Below, one piece after another: positions 15,280 through 23,087 of a DNA stretch of 64,000 nucleotides. Position 1 is the first letter of the stretch. The number at the start of each line of letters is the position of its first letter. The notes under the pieces are model-generated. The model was not told where the DNA came from, ran no database searches, and saw nothing but the letters and a program-made list of their open reading frames with translations. A program made the translations under genes and the position numbers. The DNA is from Nonomuraea sp. NBC_00507 (GTDB taxonomy: Bacteria; Actinomycetota; Actinomycetes; Streptosporangiales; Streptosporangiaceae). The stretch is from NCBI RefSeq assembly GCF_036013525.1, contig NZ_CP107853.1, positions 10,168,001 to 10,232,000 of the forward strand. The letters are read 5' to 3'.

Positions 15280-17355
15280 ATGGTCCGTCGCAGAGAATTA
15301 CTCGCGGGCGCCGTCGCCGCCGTCGCGCTCGCGGGAGCCGGGCAGAGGCCGGTCTCCGCGGCCACCAAGGTCGCCGACCGGAACTTTCCGAAGGTCGGCG
15401 GCAACCTGGCGAACCAGAGCCACACCGGGCTCCGCGACCTGCACCCGGGCAACGTCAGCCGGCTGCGGGCGGCCTGGGTGAACAACATCGAGGGCGGGCT
15501 GATGGCGGGCAACAGCCAGAGCACCGCCGTAGCCGTGGACGGCGTCCTCTACATCGAGTCGGCCCTCGGCAACGTCGTCGCGGTGAACGGGCGCACGGGC
15601 GCGACGATCTGGAAGTACGCGCAGACGCGCGGCGCGGTCACCCGGCGCGGGGTGGCGGTCGGCGCCGGCAAGGTCTTCACCTGCGGCAACGACAACTGGC
15701 TCATCGCCCTCGACCAGCGCACCGGCCAGGTGATCTGGGAGCGGCAGCACAACGGGTACGGCAACCTGGAGAAGGTCGCGGTCACCTACCACGACGGCAT
15801 GCTCTACTGCGGCACCAACGACGGCCCGCGCGGCGCGGCCCTCGCCTTCGACGCCGAGAGCGGCGACCTGCTCTGGCACTTCTGGGGAACGGCAAGCCCC
15901 GGCCAGGTCGGCGGTGACACCTGGGAGGGCGACTCCTGGCAGACGGGCGGGGCCACGCCCTGGATGCACTGCGCCATCGACGCGGAGCTGGGGCTGGTCT
16001 ACTGGACGTTCGGCAACGCCAGGGGCGCCCGCTCCTCCCAGGACGGCTCAGAGCGCGGCGGCCAGAACCTGTTCGCCAACTCGATCGTGGCCATGGATCT
16101 GAAGACCGGCGCCTACCGCTGGCACTTCCAGTCCATCCACCACGACATCTGGGACATGGACAACGTGATGGCGCCCGTCCTGCTCGACGCCCGCATCCGG
16201 GGCCGAATGCGCAAGCTGGTCGTGTACGGCAGCAAGACCGGCATGTACTACATCCTCGACCGCGCCGACGGCTCGGCCCCGCTGGGCATCGACGAGGTGC
16301 CCGTGCCGCAGGAGCCGCGGCAGAAGACATGGCCGACGCAGCCGTTCCCGCGCCAGGGCGGCTGGACCGAGCAGACCCCCGTGTGGCAACCGCTCGGCAC
16401 CGAGATCCCCGGAGCCCCGCACCGGGCCGTGCCCAACTACACGATCGGGTCGCTGTACACGCCGCACTGGGACGAGCCCATCCTGACCATCCCGGGCCAC
16501 GGTGGCGGCGCCGACTGGAACCACCAGTCCTACAGCCACAGCACCCGCCTGGTGTACACCGGCTTCGGCTACGTTGCCGCCGCCCACTCCCTCACCGAGG
16601 CGTCCAACGGCCTGCGTCCGCCCGGCGAGTACATGACCGGCGGCGTCGTGGCCGTCGATCCGAGCTCGAACCGGGTGCGGTGGAAGAAGAACATGCCGTA
16701 CTCGCTGGCCCACGGCAACGGCATCCTCACCACCGCCTCCGACCTGCTGTTCATCGGCCAGCCGGACGGCAACCTGCTGTGCATGGACGCTCGGGACGGC
16801 CGTGAGCTGTGGCGCTGGCAGACCGGGGCCGCGGTCAGCAGCAGCCCCATCTCGTACGAGATCGACGGCGAGCAGTACATCGCGGTCTACGCGGGCGGGA
16901 CCAGCATCCCGTACGGCAACTCCGCGGCGCGCGGCGACCACCTGTGGGCCTTCAAACTCGGCGGCACCGTGCCCCCGGCCGCCACGCCACCCGCACCCGT
17001 GGTCCGCCGCCCGGTCTCCGGAAGCCCGGTGGACGGAAGCGCCGTGAACAACACCGTCGTGCTCGCCCGCGTCTACGATTCCGCCACAGGCCAGGTGGGC
17101 ACGGTCGAGTCCACGGCTGTGAACGCCATGGCGCCGACCCACCTGCGCGTGCCGGTCGGCACCACCGTCACCTTCGTCAATCCCGCCGACAACGTGCACG
17201 TCCACGGGGCCACGCAGTTCTTCGAGGGACTCTTCGACGTCCGGCTCAAGCCGGGCGAGTCGTTCCAGTACACCTTCACCAAGCCCGGCGAGTACTTCTT
17301 CAACGACAGCCACAGCCCGCGCCCGACAGGCAAGATCGAGGTCCTGCCCGCCTAG
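15280..17355 (+). CDS. Secreted PQQ-dependent dehydrogenase with a C-terminal cupredoxin-like domain
   Basis: 691 aa from ATG 15280, which has AAAGG at proper spacing; starts at 15259 or 15274 are less likely because the first lies in an operator. The N-terminus MVRRRELLAGAVAAVALAG resembles a twin-arginine signal. Residues to about 560 form the eight-bladed quinoprotein propeller: WEGDSWQTGGATPWM, FGNARGARSS and HHDIWDMDNVMAPVL match PQQ alcohol dehydrogenases. The CC vicinal disulphide of methanol-dehydrogenase types was not seen. Instead of a cytochrome c domain, the last ~95 residues look like a plastocyanin fold (VPVGTTVTFVNPADNVHVHG ... PGEYFFNDSHSP), but the Cys ligand position reads Asn and the Met ligand is missing. 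The substrate is probably an alcohol of the regulon A pathway. Confidence 0.85.
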   Translation: MVRRRELLAGAVAAVALAGAGQRPVSAATKVADRNFPKVGGNLANQSHTGLRDLHPGNVSRLRAAWVNNIEGGLMAGNSQSTAVAVDGVLYIESALGNVVAVNGRTGATIWKYAQTRGAVTRRGVAVGAGKVFTCGNDNWLIALDQRTGQVIWERQHNGYGNLEKVAVTYHDGMLYCGTNDGPRGAALAFDAESGDLLWHFWGTASPGQVGGDTWEGDSWQTGGATPWMHCAIDAELGLVYWTFGNARGARSSQDGSERGGQNLFANSIVAMDLKTGAYRWHFQSIHHDIWDMDNVMAPVLLDARIRGRMRKLVVYGSKTGMYYILDRADGSAPLGIDEVPVPQEPRQKTWPTQPFPRQGGWTEQTPVWQPLGTEIPGAPHRAVPNYTIGSLYTPHWDEPILTIPGHGGGADWNHQSYSHSTRLVYTGFGYVAAAHSLTEASNGLRPPGEYMTGGVVAVDPSSNRVRWKKNMPYSLAHGNGILTTASDLLFIGQPDGNLLCMDARDGRELWRWQTGAAVSSSPISYEIDGEQYIAVYAGGTSIPYGNSAARGDHLWAFKLGGTVPPAATPPAPVVRRPVSGSPVDGSAVNNTVVLARVYDSATGQVGTVESTAVNAMAPTHLRVPVGTTVTFVNPADNVHVHGATQFFEGLFDVRLKPGESFQYTFTKPGEYFFNDSHSPRPTGKIEVLPA

Positions 17356-18128
17356 GGCGCGATCACGGCGACGTCGCTCCCCAGCAGGGGGAAACGTTCG
17401 AGCACCAGCGGATCATGGCCGGCGACCACCAGTTCGGGGCCGCCGGCCAGCTCCTTGATGCGGTCGAAGGCGCCGTACATCCCGGTCATGCTGTGCAGGA
17501 TCGGGAAGGGACGGTCATTCTCGATGTTCTCGTAGAAGTGGCTGGCGTCGGAGGCCAGCACCACGGGCCCGCGGGCGGTGGCGACCCGCACCACCTGCAT
17601 GCCCGCGGTGTGCCCGCCGACCAGGTGCACGCTCAGGCCCGGCACGACGAAGGCGTCGCCGTCCACCGCCTGCACCCGGCCTTCCTTGCGGGCGGAGCGC
17701 AGGTGGGCGAGGTCGTGGTCGTTGAGCAGCCAGCGCTCGCGGGTGATCCGCTCGGCCCAGGGGCCGGTCCAGTAGTCGAGCTCGGCCTGCTGCACGACGT
17801 AGCGGGCCCGGGGGAACTCGTGGGCGGTGCCGGTGTGGTCGTAGTGCAGGTGGGTCAGCACCACGTCATCGACCGACTCGGCGGCGACGCCCAGCTCGGC
17901 CAGGGCCTCGACGGGCGAGCAGCGGTAGTCGAGGCCCTCGACGCGCGCCGCCCGCTCCGGCGCGATCCCGGTGTCGACGACGACCGTGTGCTCGCCGGAG
18001 ACCGCCAGCCAGACGTAGTAGGCGGTCGGGTGGGAGCTCTCCCCGCCGGGCTCGTAGCCGTGGAAGTGCTCGCCGCGCCGGGCGTCGCGCTGGGCGTAGC
18101 GTACGGCGTGGACGCGCCAGCCGCTCAT
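17352..18128 (-). CDS. MBL-fold metallo-hydrolase (lactonase-like)
   Basis: 258 aa. The zinc motif HLHYDHTGT is intact and is followed by GGHTAGMQ, a D-A-S segment and a late AGHDP, the set of ligands of AHL-lactonase-type MBL enzymes. The start ATG 18128 overlaps the stop of the upstream MFS gene (ATGA). The 3' end is convergent with the PQQ dehydrogenase: both stop codons are TAG and share the bases CTAG (17352-17355). Being co-transcribed with a ShiA-like permease behind the TetR operator, it may open a lactone of a quinate/shikimate-type substrate; this is inference. Confidence 0.85.
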   Translation of the reverse strand: MSGWRVHAVRYAQRDARRGEHFHGYEPGGESSHPTAYYVWLAVSGEHTVVVDTGIAPERAARVEGLDYRCSPVEALAELGVAAESVDDVVLTHLHYDHTGTAHEFPRARYVVQQAELDYWTGPWAERITRERWLLNDHDLAHLRSARKEGRVQAVDGDAFVVPGLSVHLVGGHTAGMQVVRVATARGPVVLASDASHFYENIENDRPFPILHSMTGMYGAFDRIKELAGGPELVVAGHDPLVLERFPLLGSDVAVIAP

Positions 18129-19432
18129 ACCTTCACCCGCCCCGGGAGCTTGACGCCGAGCTGCTCGGTCGGCACCCGGTAGGTCTCCTTGGCGGTCGCG
18201 ACCGCGGCCACGTTCACCAGGCACACCACCGCGGTGATGATCGAGACGCCGAGCCAGCTCTCCGGGCCGGTGCCGGCCACCGCGGTGGCCACCGTAGGCG
18301 CGAAGCCGGCGATGGCGAAGCCGATCTGGGTGCCGATCGCCATGCCGGACAGGCGGACCCGCGTGGTGAACATCTCGCCGTAGAACGAGGGCCACACGGC
18401 ACTGGTGGCGCTGTGCACGATGCCGAACATCACGATGCCCGCCACGAAGATCAGGAAGAGGTTTCCGGCGGAGATCGACCACAGGTAGACGAACATCAGC
18501 ACCGCGCAGCCCAGCGAGCCGCCGATGAAGACCGGCTTGCGGCCGACCCGGTCCGACAGCCTGCCCCAGAGCGGGATCGTGATCACCGCGGCGACGTTGG
18601 CCAGCACGCCGACCCACAACATCGGAGTGCGCTCCAGACCCATGGTGTTGACCGCGTAGGACAGGGCGTGCACGGTGAAGATCGTGCTGACCGAGGCGAT
18701 GACCGCGGCGACGACCACGCGCAGCACGTCGCGCCACTGCTCGCGGAAGAGCACGGCGAGGGGCATCTTCGGCACGGTGTTGGTGGCGACCTCCTGCTCG
18801 AACGCGGGCGTCTCCTCCAGCGTGCGCCGGATGACCAGCCCGACCACCGCCACCACGACGCTCAGCCAGAACGGCACCCGCCAGCCCCAGCTCAGGAGCT
18901 GGTCCTCGGGCAGCGCGGCGATCGGCAGGAAGATCGCGGTGGCGATGATCTGACCGGCCTGCGTGCCGTTGAGGGTGAAGCTGGTGTAGTAGGCGCGCCG
19001 GTCTTCGGGGGCGTGCTCCAGCGTCATGGAGTTGGCGCCCGCCTGCTCGCCCGAGACGGAGAAGCCCTGCATCAGGCGCAGCACCACGAGCAGGATCGGC
19101 GCCAGCACGCCGACCTGGTCGTAGGTGGGCAGGCAGCCGACCAGGAACGTGGAGCCGCCCATCATCACCAGCGTGGTGACCAGCACCCGCTTGCGGCCGA
19201 ACTTGTCGCCGATGTGCCCGAGCACGAAGGCGCCCACGGGCCTGGCCAGATAACCGACGCCGAACGTGGCCAGCGCGAACAGCGTCCCGGTGGCGGGCGC
19301 AGAGGACGGGAAGAAGATCTTGTTGAAGACCAGCGCGGCCGCGGTGCCGTAGATGAAGAAGTCGTAGTACTCCAAGGCACTACCGATCCAGGCCGCAATG
19401 GCCGCTTTGCGGGGTTTGCCCTGCACCGTCAC
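18125..19432 (-). CDS. MFS transporter, metabolite:H+ symporter (MHS) family, ShiA-like
   Basis: 435 aa, 12 predicted membrane segments. The MHS signature is strong: AAIAAWIGSALEYYDFFIYGTAAALVF at the N-terminus, FGVGYLARPVGAFVLGHIGDKFGRKR (loop 2-3) and a LRLMQGFSVSGEQAGA segment. MHS members carry shikimate, alpha-ketoglutarate, citrate or proline/betaine. The operator at 19477-19504 matches those before qsuB/aroE-like genes, so shikimate or quinate uptake is the best guess. GTG start at 19432 behind GAGGAG. It leads a two-gene unit with the MBL hydrolase. Confidence 0.9.
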   Translation of the reverse strand: MTVQGKPRKAAIAAWIGSALEYYDFFIYGTAAALVFNKIFFPSSAPATGTLFALATFGVGYLARPVGAFVLGHIGDKFGRKRVLVTTLVMMGGSTFLVGCLPTYDQVGVLAPILLVVLRLMQGFSVSGEQAGANSMTLEHAPEDRRAYYTSFTLNGTQAGQIIATAIFLPIAALPEDQLLSWGWRVPFWLSVVVAVVGLVIRRTLEETPAFEQEVATNTVPKMPLAVLFREQWRDVLRVVVAAVIASVSTIFTVHALSYAVNTMGLERTPMLWVGVLANVAAVITIPLWGRLSDRVGRKPVFIGGSLGCAVLMFVYLWSISAGNLFLIFVAGIVMFGIVHSATSAVWPSFYGEMFTTRVRLSGMAIGTQIGFAIAGFAPTVATAVAGTGPESWLGVSIITAVVCLVNVAAVATAKETYRVPTEQLGVKLPGRVKV

Positions 19433-19476
19433 AATATGCTCCTCGCGGTGACATCGGGGGGAGTGCGGTGACAGGA

Positions 19477-19504
19477 AACTAACTCACTGGTTCGTACATT
19501 ACAA
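19477..19504. promoter_or_regulatory. TetR-type 28-bp operator before the ShiA-like permease gene
   Basis: Begins AACTAACTCACTGG and ends GTACATTACAA, matching the site at 22955-22982 (read on the minus strand) at nearly every position of the left half and centre. On the minus strand it contains TTGTAA-N17-TAGTTT, a possible promoter that the regulator would cover. Confidence 0.7.
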
Positions 19505-19539
19505 GAGTGTTGCCGCAGGATTAAGCACTCGACCCAGGA

Positions 19540-20244
19540 TCAGGCGCCCGCGCCCCGCAGATAGGCCACGACCGCATCCCCCACCATCGCGCGCAAGCGG
19601 GCACGGTGCTCGGGCGCGGTCATGTCCCGTCCGAACAGCGCCCCGAACGTGTGCTGGTTGGCCACCCGGAAGAAGCAGAACGAGCTGATCAGCATGTGCA
19701 CGTCGATGGCGTCGGCCTCGGTGACGAAGTCGCCGCTCGCCGTGCCGGCGTCGAGGATGCGCGAGATGAGGTCGAGCACCGGCGTGCCGAGGCCGGCCAG
19801 GGCCTGCGACTTGCGGATGTGCTCGGCCTGGTGGATGTTCTCGATCGCGACCAGCTTGATGAAGTCGCGGTGCAGGTCGTGGTGGTCGAAGGTGAGCTCG
19901 GCCAGCGCGCGGATGGCCTCCACCGGGGCCAGGTGCTCCACCTCGATCGTCCGCTCCATCTCGCGGACCTCGGCGTAGGCCTTCTCCAGGACCGCGATGT
20001 AGAGCCGCTCCTTGCTGCCGAAGTAGTAGTAGATCATGCGCTTGGTCGTGCGCATGCGGGCGGCGATCTCATCCACCCGCGCCCCCGCGTAGCCGTGCCG
20101 GGCGAACTCCTGCTGCGCGACCTCGAGGATCTCCGCCTTGGTGCGCTCGGCATCCCGCTGGCGCTCGGACGTGCCGGACCCGGGCACACGCTCGGTCGTG
20201 CCGGACCTGGGCACATGGGACGCGGCGGCGGGTTGAGAGGTCAT
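19540..20244 (-). CDS. TetR family transcriptional regulator (probable quinate/shikimate regulator)
   Basis: 234 aa. After a variable ~30-residue N-terminus, the HTH reads ERTKAEILEVAQQEFARHGYAGARVDEIAARMRTTKRMIYYYFGSKERLY, a textbook TetR DNA-binding domain; the rest is an all-helical ligand domain. The codons before the HTH contain a short duplication (VPRSGTTERVPGSGTSER). It is the last gene of the leftward unit starting at 22950, 9 nt after qsuB. Three near-identical dyads in the window fall only at the Liv-type transporter, the ShiA-like permease and its own operon, so it probably represses all three and is released by a pathway acid. Confidence 0.92.
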   Translation of the reverse strand: MTSQPAAASHVPRSGTTERVPGSGTSERQRDAERTKAEILEVAQQEFARHGYAGARVDEIAARMRTTKRMIYYYFGSKERLYIAVLEKAYAEVREMERTIEVEHLAPVEAIRALAELTFDHHDLHRDFIKLVAIENIHQAEHIRKSQALAGLGTPVLDLISRILDAGTASGDFVTEADAIDVHMLISSFCFFRVANQHTFGALFGRDMTAPEHRARLRAMVGDAVVAYLRGAGA

Positions 20245-20253
20245 TCGCCCATC

Positions 20254-22008
20254 CTAGTGACCTCCCGCGTGCTGCACGGCGAGCCGGATGGGGGCGTTGC
20301 CTGCCCCGTAGCCTTGGTATCCACCGATCCGCTGGACGATCTCGAAGAAGACCCGGCCCACGGTGACGGTGTACAGGTGCAGGAACTCGCCACCGTGCTC
20401 GTCCCGGTCGTAGAGCACGCCGAGGTGACGCCACTCGGGATCGACCCCATGGCGGGCCTCCAGGTCGTCGTAGTAGTTGCCGGGGATCGGCAGGAGCAGA
20501 CCGGGACGCTCCTTTCGCAGCCTGCGGGCGACGGCCAGGACGTCATCGCAGGCCAGCGCTACGTGCTGCCAAGGGAGGCCGCCGGCGCCGACCTGGGCGA
20601 TGTTCAGCACCATGCGGACCACGTTGTCGGGACCCGACATGGCCTTGCTGCGCAGCAGGCCGTACGGATCGGGCAGCTCCAGGCTCTCCTGCGGGCGCAG
20701 CCCGAGCACGCTGCGGTAGAACAGCTCGGCCTCGTCGAAGTAGTGCCACGGCTGGGTGAGGGCCACGTGGTCGATGCCGGTGACCGGGCCGGCCACCGGT
20801 CCCGAGGGAGCGAAGTCGGCGAGCCAGGCGTCGTCGCAGAAGAAGATCTCGGTGCCGTCCGGCGCGGCCACCGCCTGCAGCTTGGCCTCCTCGGGGGCGC
20901 GCTCGCGCGGCAGGACCGGTGACAGCAGCGACCCGGCGTGCTTGGCCGCGCCCGCCGGGTCCGGGCTGTCCAGGCCGAGGGCGATGAGCGCGGGGTCGGC
21001 TCCGGTGGCGTTGAGCAGCAGCCGCGCGCCGCCCTGCTCCCACAGCTCAACCGGTTTCGTGGGATGCGTCCCCGTACGCGCGAAGCCGAGCGCGGCCAGC
21101 ACCCCGCCGAGCGAGCCGGCAGCGTCTGATGTGCCCGAGTCCGGCACGACGGCCAGCTCGGCGAAGGCGAAGCCGGTGGGCACGGCCGGGTGCGTCACGC
21201 CGGTCAGGCTCTGCTCCAGGGCGATGAGCGAGCGCATGCCGTCCAGCGCGGTGCGCTGCGCCGACGCCTGGCGGAAGACGTCGTTGAACACCTCCAGCGA
21301 CAGCGGCCCGGCGTAGCCCGTGCGCCGCACGCTGGCGACCAGCCCGTCCAGGTCGAAGCCGCCCTGTCCGGGGAAGCAGCGGTAGTGGCGGCTCCACTGC
21401 AGCACGTCCATGGCCAGCAGCGGAGCGTCGGCGAGCTGCAGGAAGAAGATCTTCTCGCCGGGGATGGCCTCGATGCCGATCGGGTCGGAGCCACGCGAGA
21501 GGATGTGGAAACTGTCCAGGCAGGTGCCGAGATTGGGGTGATCGGCCAGGCGGACGATACGCCAGGCGTGCAGATACTCGTTGACGTGCCGCCCCCAGGC
21601 CAGCGCCTCGTACGCGATGCGGATGCCGTGCTCGGCGGCCCGCTCGGCCAGCAGGCGCAGCTGCTCGGCGGCCAGCTCGTCGTCGCCGATCGCCGACGGG
21701 GAGACGTTCGAGCAGACCAGCAGCAGGTCCGCGCCGAGGCGCTCCATGAGCTGGAACTTGTGCTCGGCCCGGCGCAGATTGCGCGCCAGCACCTCGGCGG
21801 GCACCGCCTCGAAGTCACGGAAGGGCTGGTAGAGGTCGATGCCGAGCCCGAGGTCGGCGGCCTTGGCTCGGACCTCCTCCGGCGACAGCGGGCAGGCCAG
21901 CAGGTCGTTCTCGAAGATCTCCACACCGTCGAACCCGGCGGCGGCGATCGCCTCCAGTTTTTCCGTGAGAGTGCCGCTCACCGACACGGTGGCGATGGAC
22001 TTACGCAC
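20254..22008 (-). CDS. qsuB: 3-dehydroshikimate dehydratase with C-terminal VOC/HPPD-like domain
   Basis: 584 aa, GTG start behind AGGAGG. Residues 1 to about 270 are a TIM-barrel dehydratase with the full metal site: Glu134 (AYEALAWG), Asp165 (CLDSFH), Gln191 (FFLQLAD) and Glu239 (LSLEVFND). The C-terminal half is a two-module vicinal-oxygen-chelate fold like 4-hydroxyphenylpyruvate dioxygenase, with His in IDHVALTQP, His in WQHVALACDD and Glu in VFFEIVQR, so a metal triad is kept. This fusion is known from QsuB/QuiC proteins. It converts 3-dehydroshikimate to protocatechuate in the cytosol. It lies between the AroE-type gene and the TetR gene. The role of the VOC half remains unclear in the family. 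Confidence 0.95.
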   Translation of the reverse strand: MRKSIATVSVSGTLTEKLEAIAAAGFDGVEIFENDLLACPLSPEEVRAKAADLGLGIDLYQPFRDFEAVPAEVLARNLRRAEHKFQLMERLGADLLLVCSNVSPSAIGDDELAAEQLRLLAERAAEHGIRIAYEALAWGRHVNEYLHAWRIVRLADHPNLGTCLDSFHILSRGSDPIGIEAIPGEKIFFLQLADAPLLAMDVLQWSRHYRCFPGQGGFDLDGLVASVRRTGYAGPLSLEVFNDVFRQASAQRTALDGMRSLIALEQSLTGVTHPAVPTGFAFAELAVVPDSGTSDAAGSLGGVLAALGFARTGTHPTKPVELWEQGGARLLLNATGADPALIALGLDSPDPAGAAKHAGSLLSPVLPRERAPEEAKLQAVAAPDGTEIFFCDDAWLADFAPSGPVAGPVTGIDHVALTQPWHYFDEAELFYRSVLGLRPQESLELPDPYGLLRSKAMSGPDNVVRMVLNIAQVGAGGLPWQHVALACDDVLAVARRLRKERPGLLLPIPGNYYDDLEARHGVDPEWRHLGVLYDRDEHGGEFLHLYTVTVGRVFFEIVQRIGGYQGYGAGNAPIRLAVQHAGGH

Positions 22009-22018
22009 GCTTCCTCCT

Positions 22019-22864
22019 TCAGACGGCGATGAGATCGGTCAGGTGGGCGAGCATCCGCTCGGCGTCCGGCTCCCGGCCGGTGAACAGCCTGAACGCGTGT
22101 ACGGCCTGGAAGACGACCATCCCGCCGCCGTCCAGCGTCCGGCATCCCGCGGCCCGCGCGTGCCGCAGCAGCTCGGTCTCCAGCGGCCGGTAGACGATGT
22201 CGGCCACCCACAGCCCGGGATGGAGCAGCTCGGCCGGCAGCGGCAGGCCGGGATGGTGGGCCATCCCGGTCGGAGTCGCGTGCACCAGGCCTTCGGCCTG
22301 GGCCAGGAGCTCCGGCAGCTCGGCCGGGAGCGCATGGCGTGCACGCCCGGCGCCGAAGCGGGCGGCCAGCTCGCCGGCGAGGGCCCGCGCCCGCGCCGGG
22401 TCCGCGTCGACGACGGTGATCCGGTCGGCGCCCATCGTGAGCAGCGCATGCGCGACCGCGGCTCCCGCGCCGCCGGCGCCGAGCTGCACGACCTGGTGGG
22501 TGGGGGCATCGGGCAGGCCCCGCGCGAACGACTCGGCGAAGCCTGTCCAGTCGGTGTTGTGCCCGACGGCCCGCTCGCCGTCGAAGACCACGGTGTTGAC
22601 CGCGCCCAGCGTGGCGGCGTCCGGCGACAGCTCGTCCAGGTGCGGGATGACGGCCTGCTTGCAGGGATGCGTGATGTTGAGGCCGTCGTAGCCGAACCGG
22701 CGGGCCGTGCGGACCAGCTCCCCCACGTCACACCCGAGGCGGTCGGTGTCGAGCAGCCGGTAGACGTAGTGCAACCCGTGGTGTCCGGCCTCCTGCTCGT
22801 GCAGCGGCGGGCTCAAGGAGGGACCGATGCCCGAGCCGATCAACCCCACCAGGAACGAGGCCAT
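22019..22864 (-). CDS. Shikimate/quinate dehydrogenase (AroE family)
   Basis: 281 aa from ATG 22864 behind AAGGA; the GTG one codon earlier is possible. AroE landmarks are present: GPSLSPPLHEQEA (substrate Ser pair), NITHPCKQAVIP with the catalytic Lys, GHNTDWTGF with the catalytic Asp, a GAGGAG nucleotide loop, and the C-terminal DGGGMVVFQAVHAF segment. It interconverts shikimate or quinate with the 3-dehydro acid. Position in an operon with qsuB and a catabolic TetR argues for the degradative role. The upstream remnant's TGA shares a base with this ATG. Whether NAD or NADP is used cannot be read by eye. Confidence 0.93.
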   Translation of the reverse strand: MASFLVGLIGSGIGPSLSPPLHEQEAGHHGLHYVYRLLDTDRLGCDVGELVRTARRFGYDGLNITHPCKQAVIPHLDELSPDAATLGAVNTVVFDGERAVGHNTDWTGFAESFARGLPDAPTHQVVQLGAGGAGAAVAHALLTMGADRITVVDADPARARALAGELAARFGAGRARHALPAELPELLAQAEGLVHATPTGMAHHPGLPLPAELLHPGLWVADIVYRPLETELLRHARAAGCRTLDGGGMVVFQAVHAFRLFTGREPDAERMLAHLTDLIAV

Positions 22865-22950
22865 CACTTCTTCCTTTCAAGCAGGTGCGACAGCTGCGTG
22901 AGCGTCAGTGCGCGGAGGTTGGGCCCGCTGAGGACCAGGACTCGAGACAT
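22864..22950 (-). pseudogene. Truncated type II 3-dehydroquinate dehydratase (aroQ) remnant
   Basis: A 28-codon frame starting at ATG 22950, five bases after the TetR-type operator and ending in a TGA that shares one base with the AroE-type start. It begins MSRVLVLSGPNL, the hallmark N-terminus of type II dehydroquinases (V-L-x-GPN), then departs: the NLLG-x-REP-x-x-YG block with the catalytic Tyr and Arg is absent. AroQ would be the middle step between quinate dehydrogenase and QsuB, so a deleted aroQ fits this operon. It may survive because its translation couples to the dehydrogenase gene. Too short to be caught by most gene callers. Confidence 0.72.
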
Positions 22951-22954
22951 GATT

Positions 22955-22982
22955 CTCTAATGTACGTACTAGTGAGTTAGCT
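22955..22982. promoter_or_regulatory. TetR-type 28-bp operator before the quinate/shikimate operon
   Basis: Read on the minus strand it begins AGCTAACTCACTAG and ends GTACATTAGAG; the centre ACTAGTACGTAC is close to the sites at 10641 and 19477. It lies just before the aroQ remnant, so it controls aroQ-remnant, AroE-type gene, qsuB and the TetR gene itself. Confidence 0.72.
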
Positions 22983-23087
22983 GGCTAGACCCGCGTCCTT
23001 GCTGCTCGCCGAATGCGAGCGCGCCTGGTGTCAGGTCAGCGCGTAGTCGTCGGTGCCATGCCGGCGCCCGCGGTCCAACGGATACCG

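Noticed and set aside
15280..17355. Membrane-bound PQQ quinate dehydrogenase (QuiA)
   Set aside because: QuiA has N-terminal membrane helices; this protein has a cleavable signal and a C-terminal cupredoxin-like domain, and its operators belong to the IclR set.
20254..22008. 4-hydroxyphenylpyruvate dioxygenase
   Set aside because: Only the C-terminal half is HPPD-like; the N-terminal barrel has the complete 3-dehydroshikimate dehydratase metal site, and the neighbours are quinate/shikimate genes.
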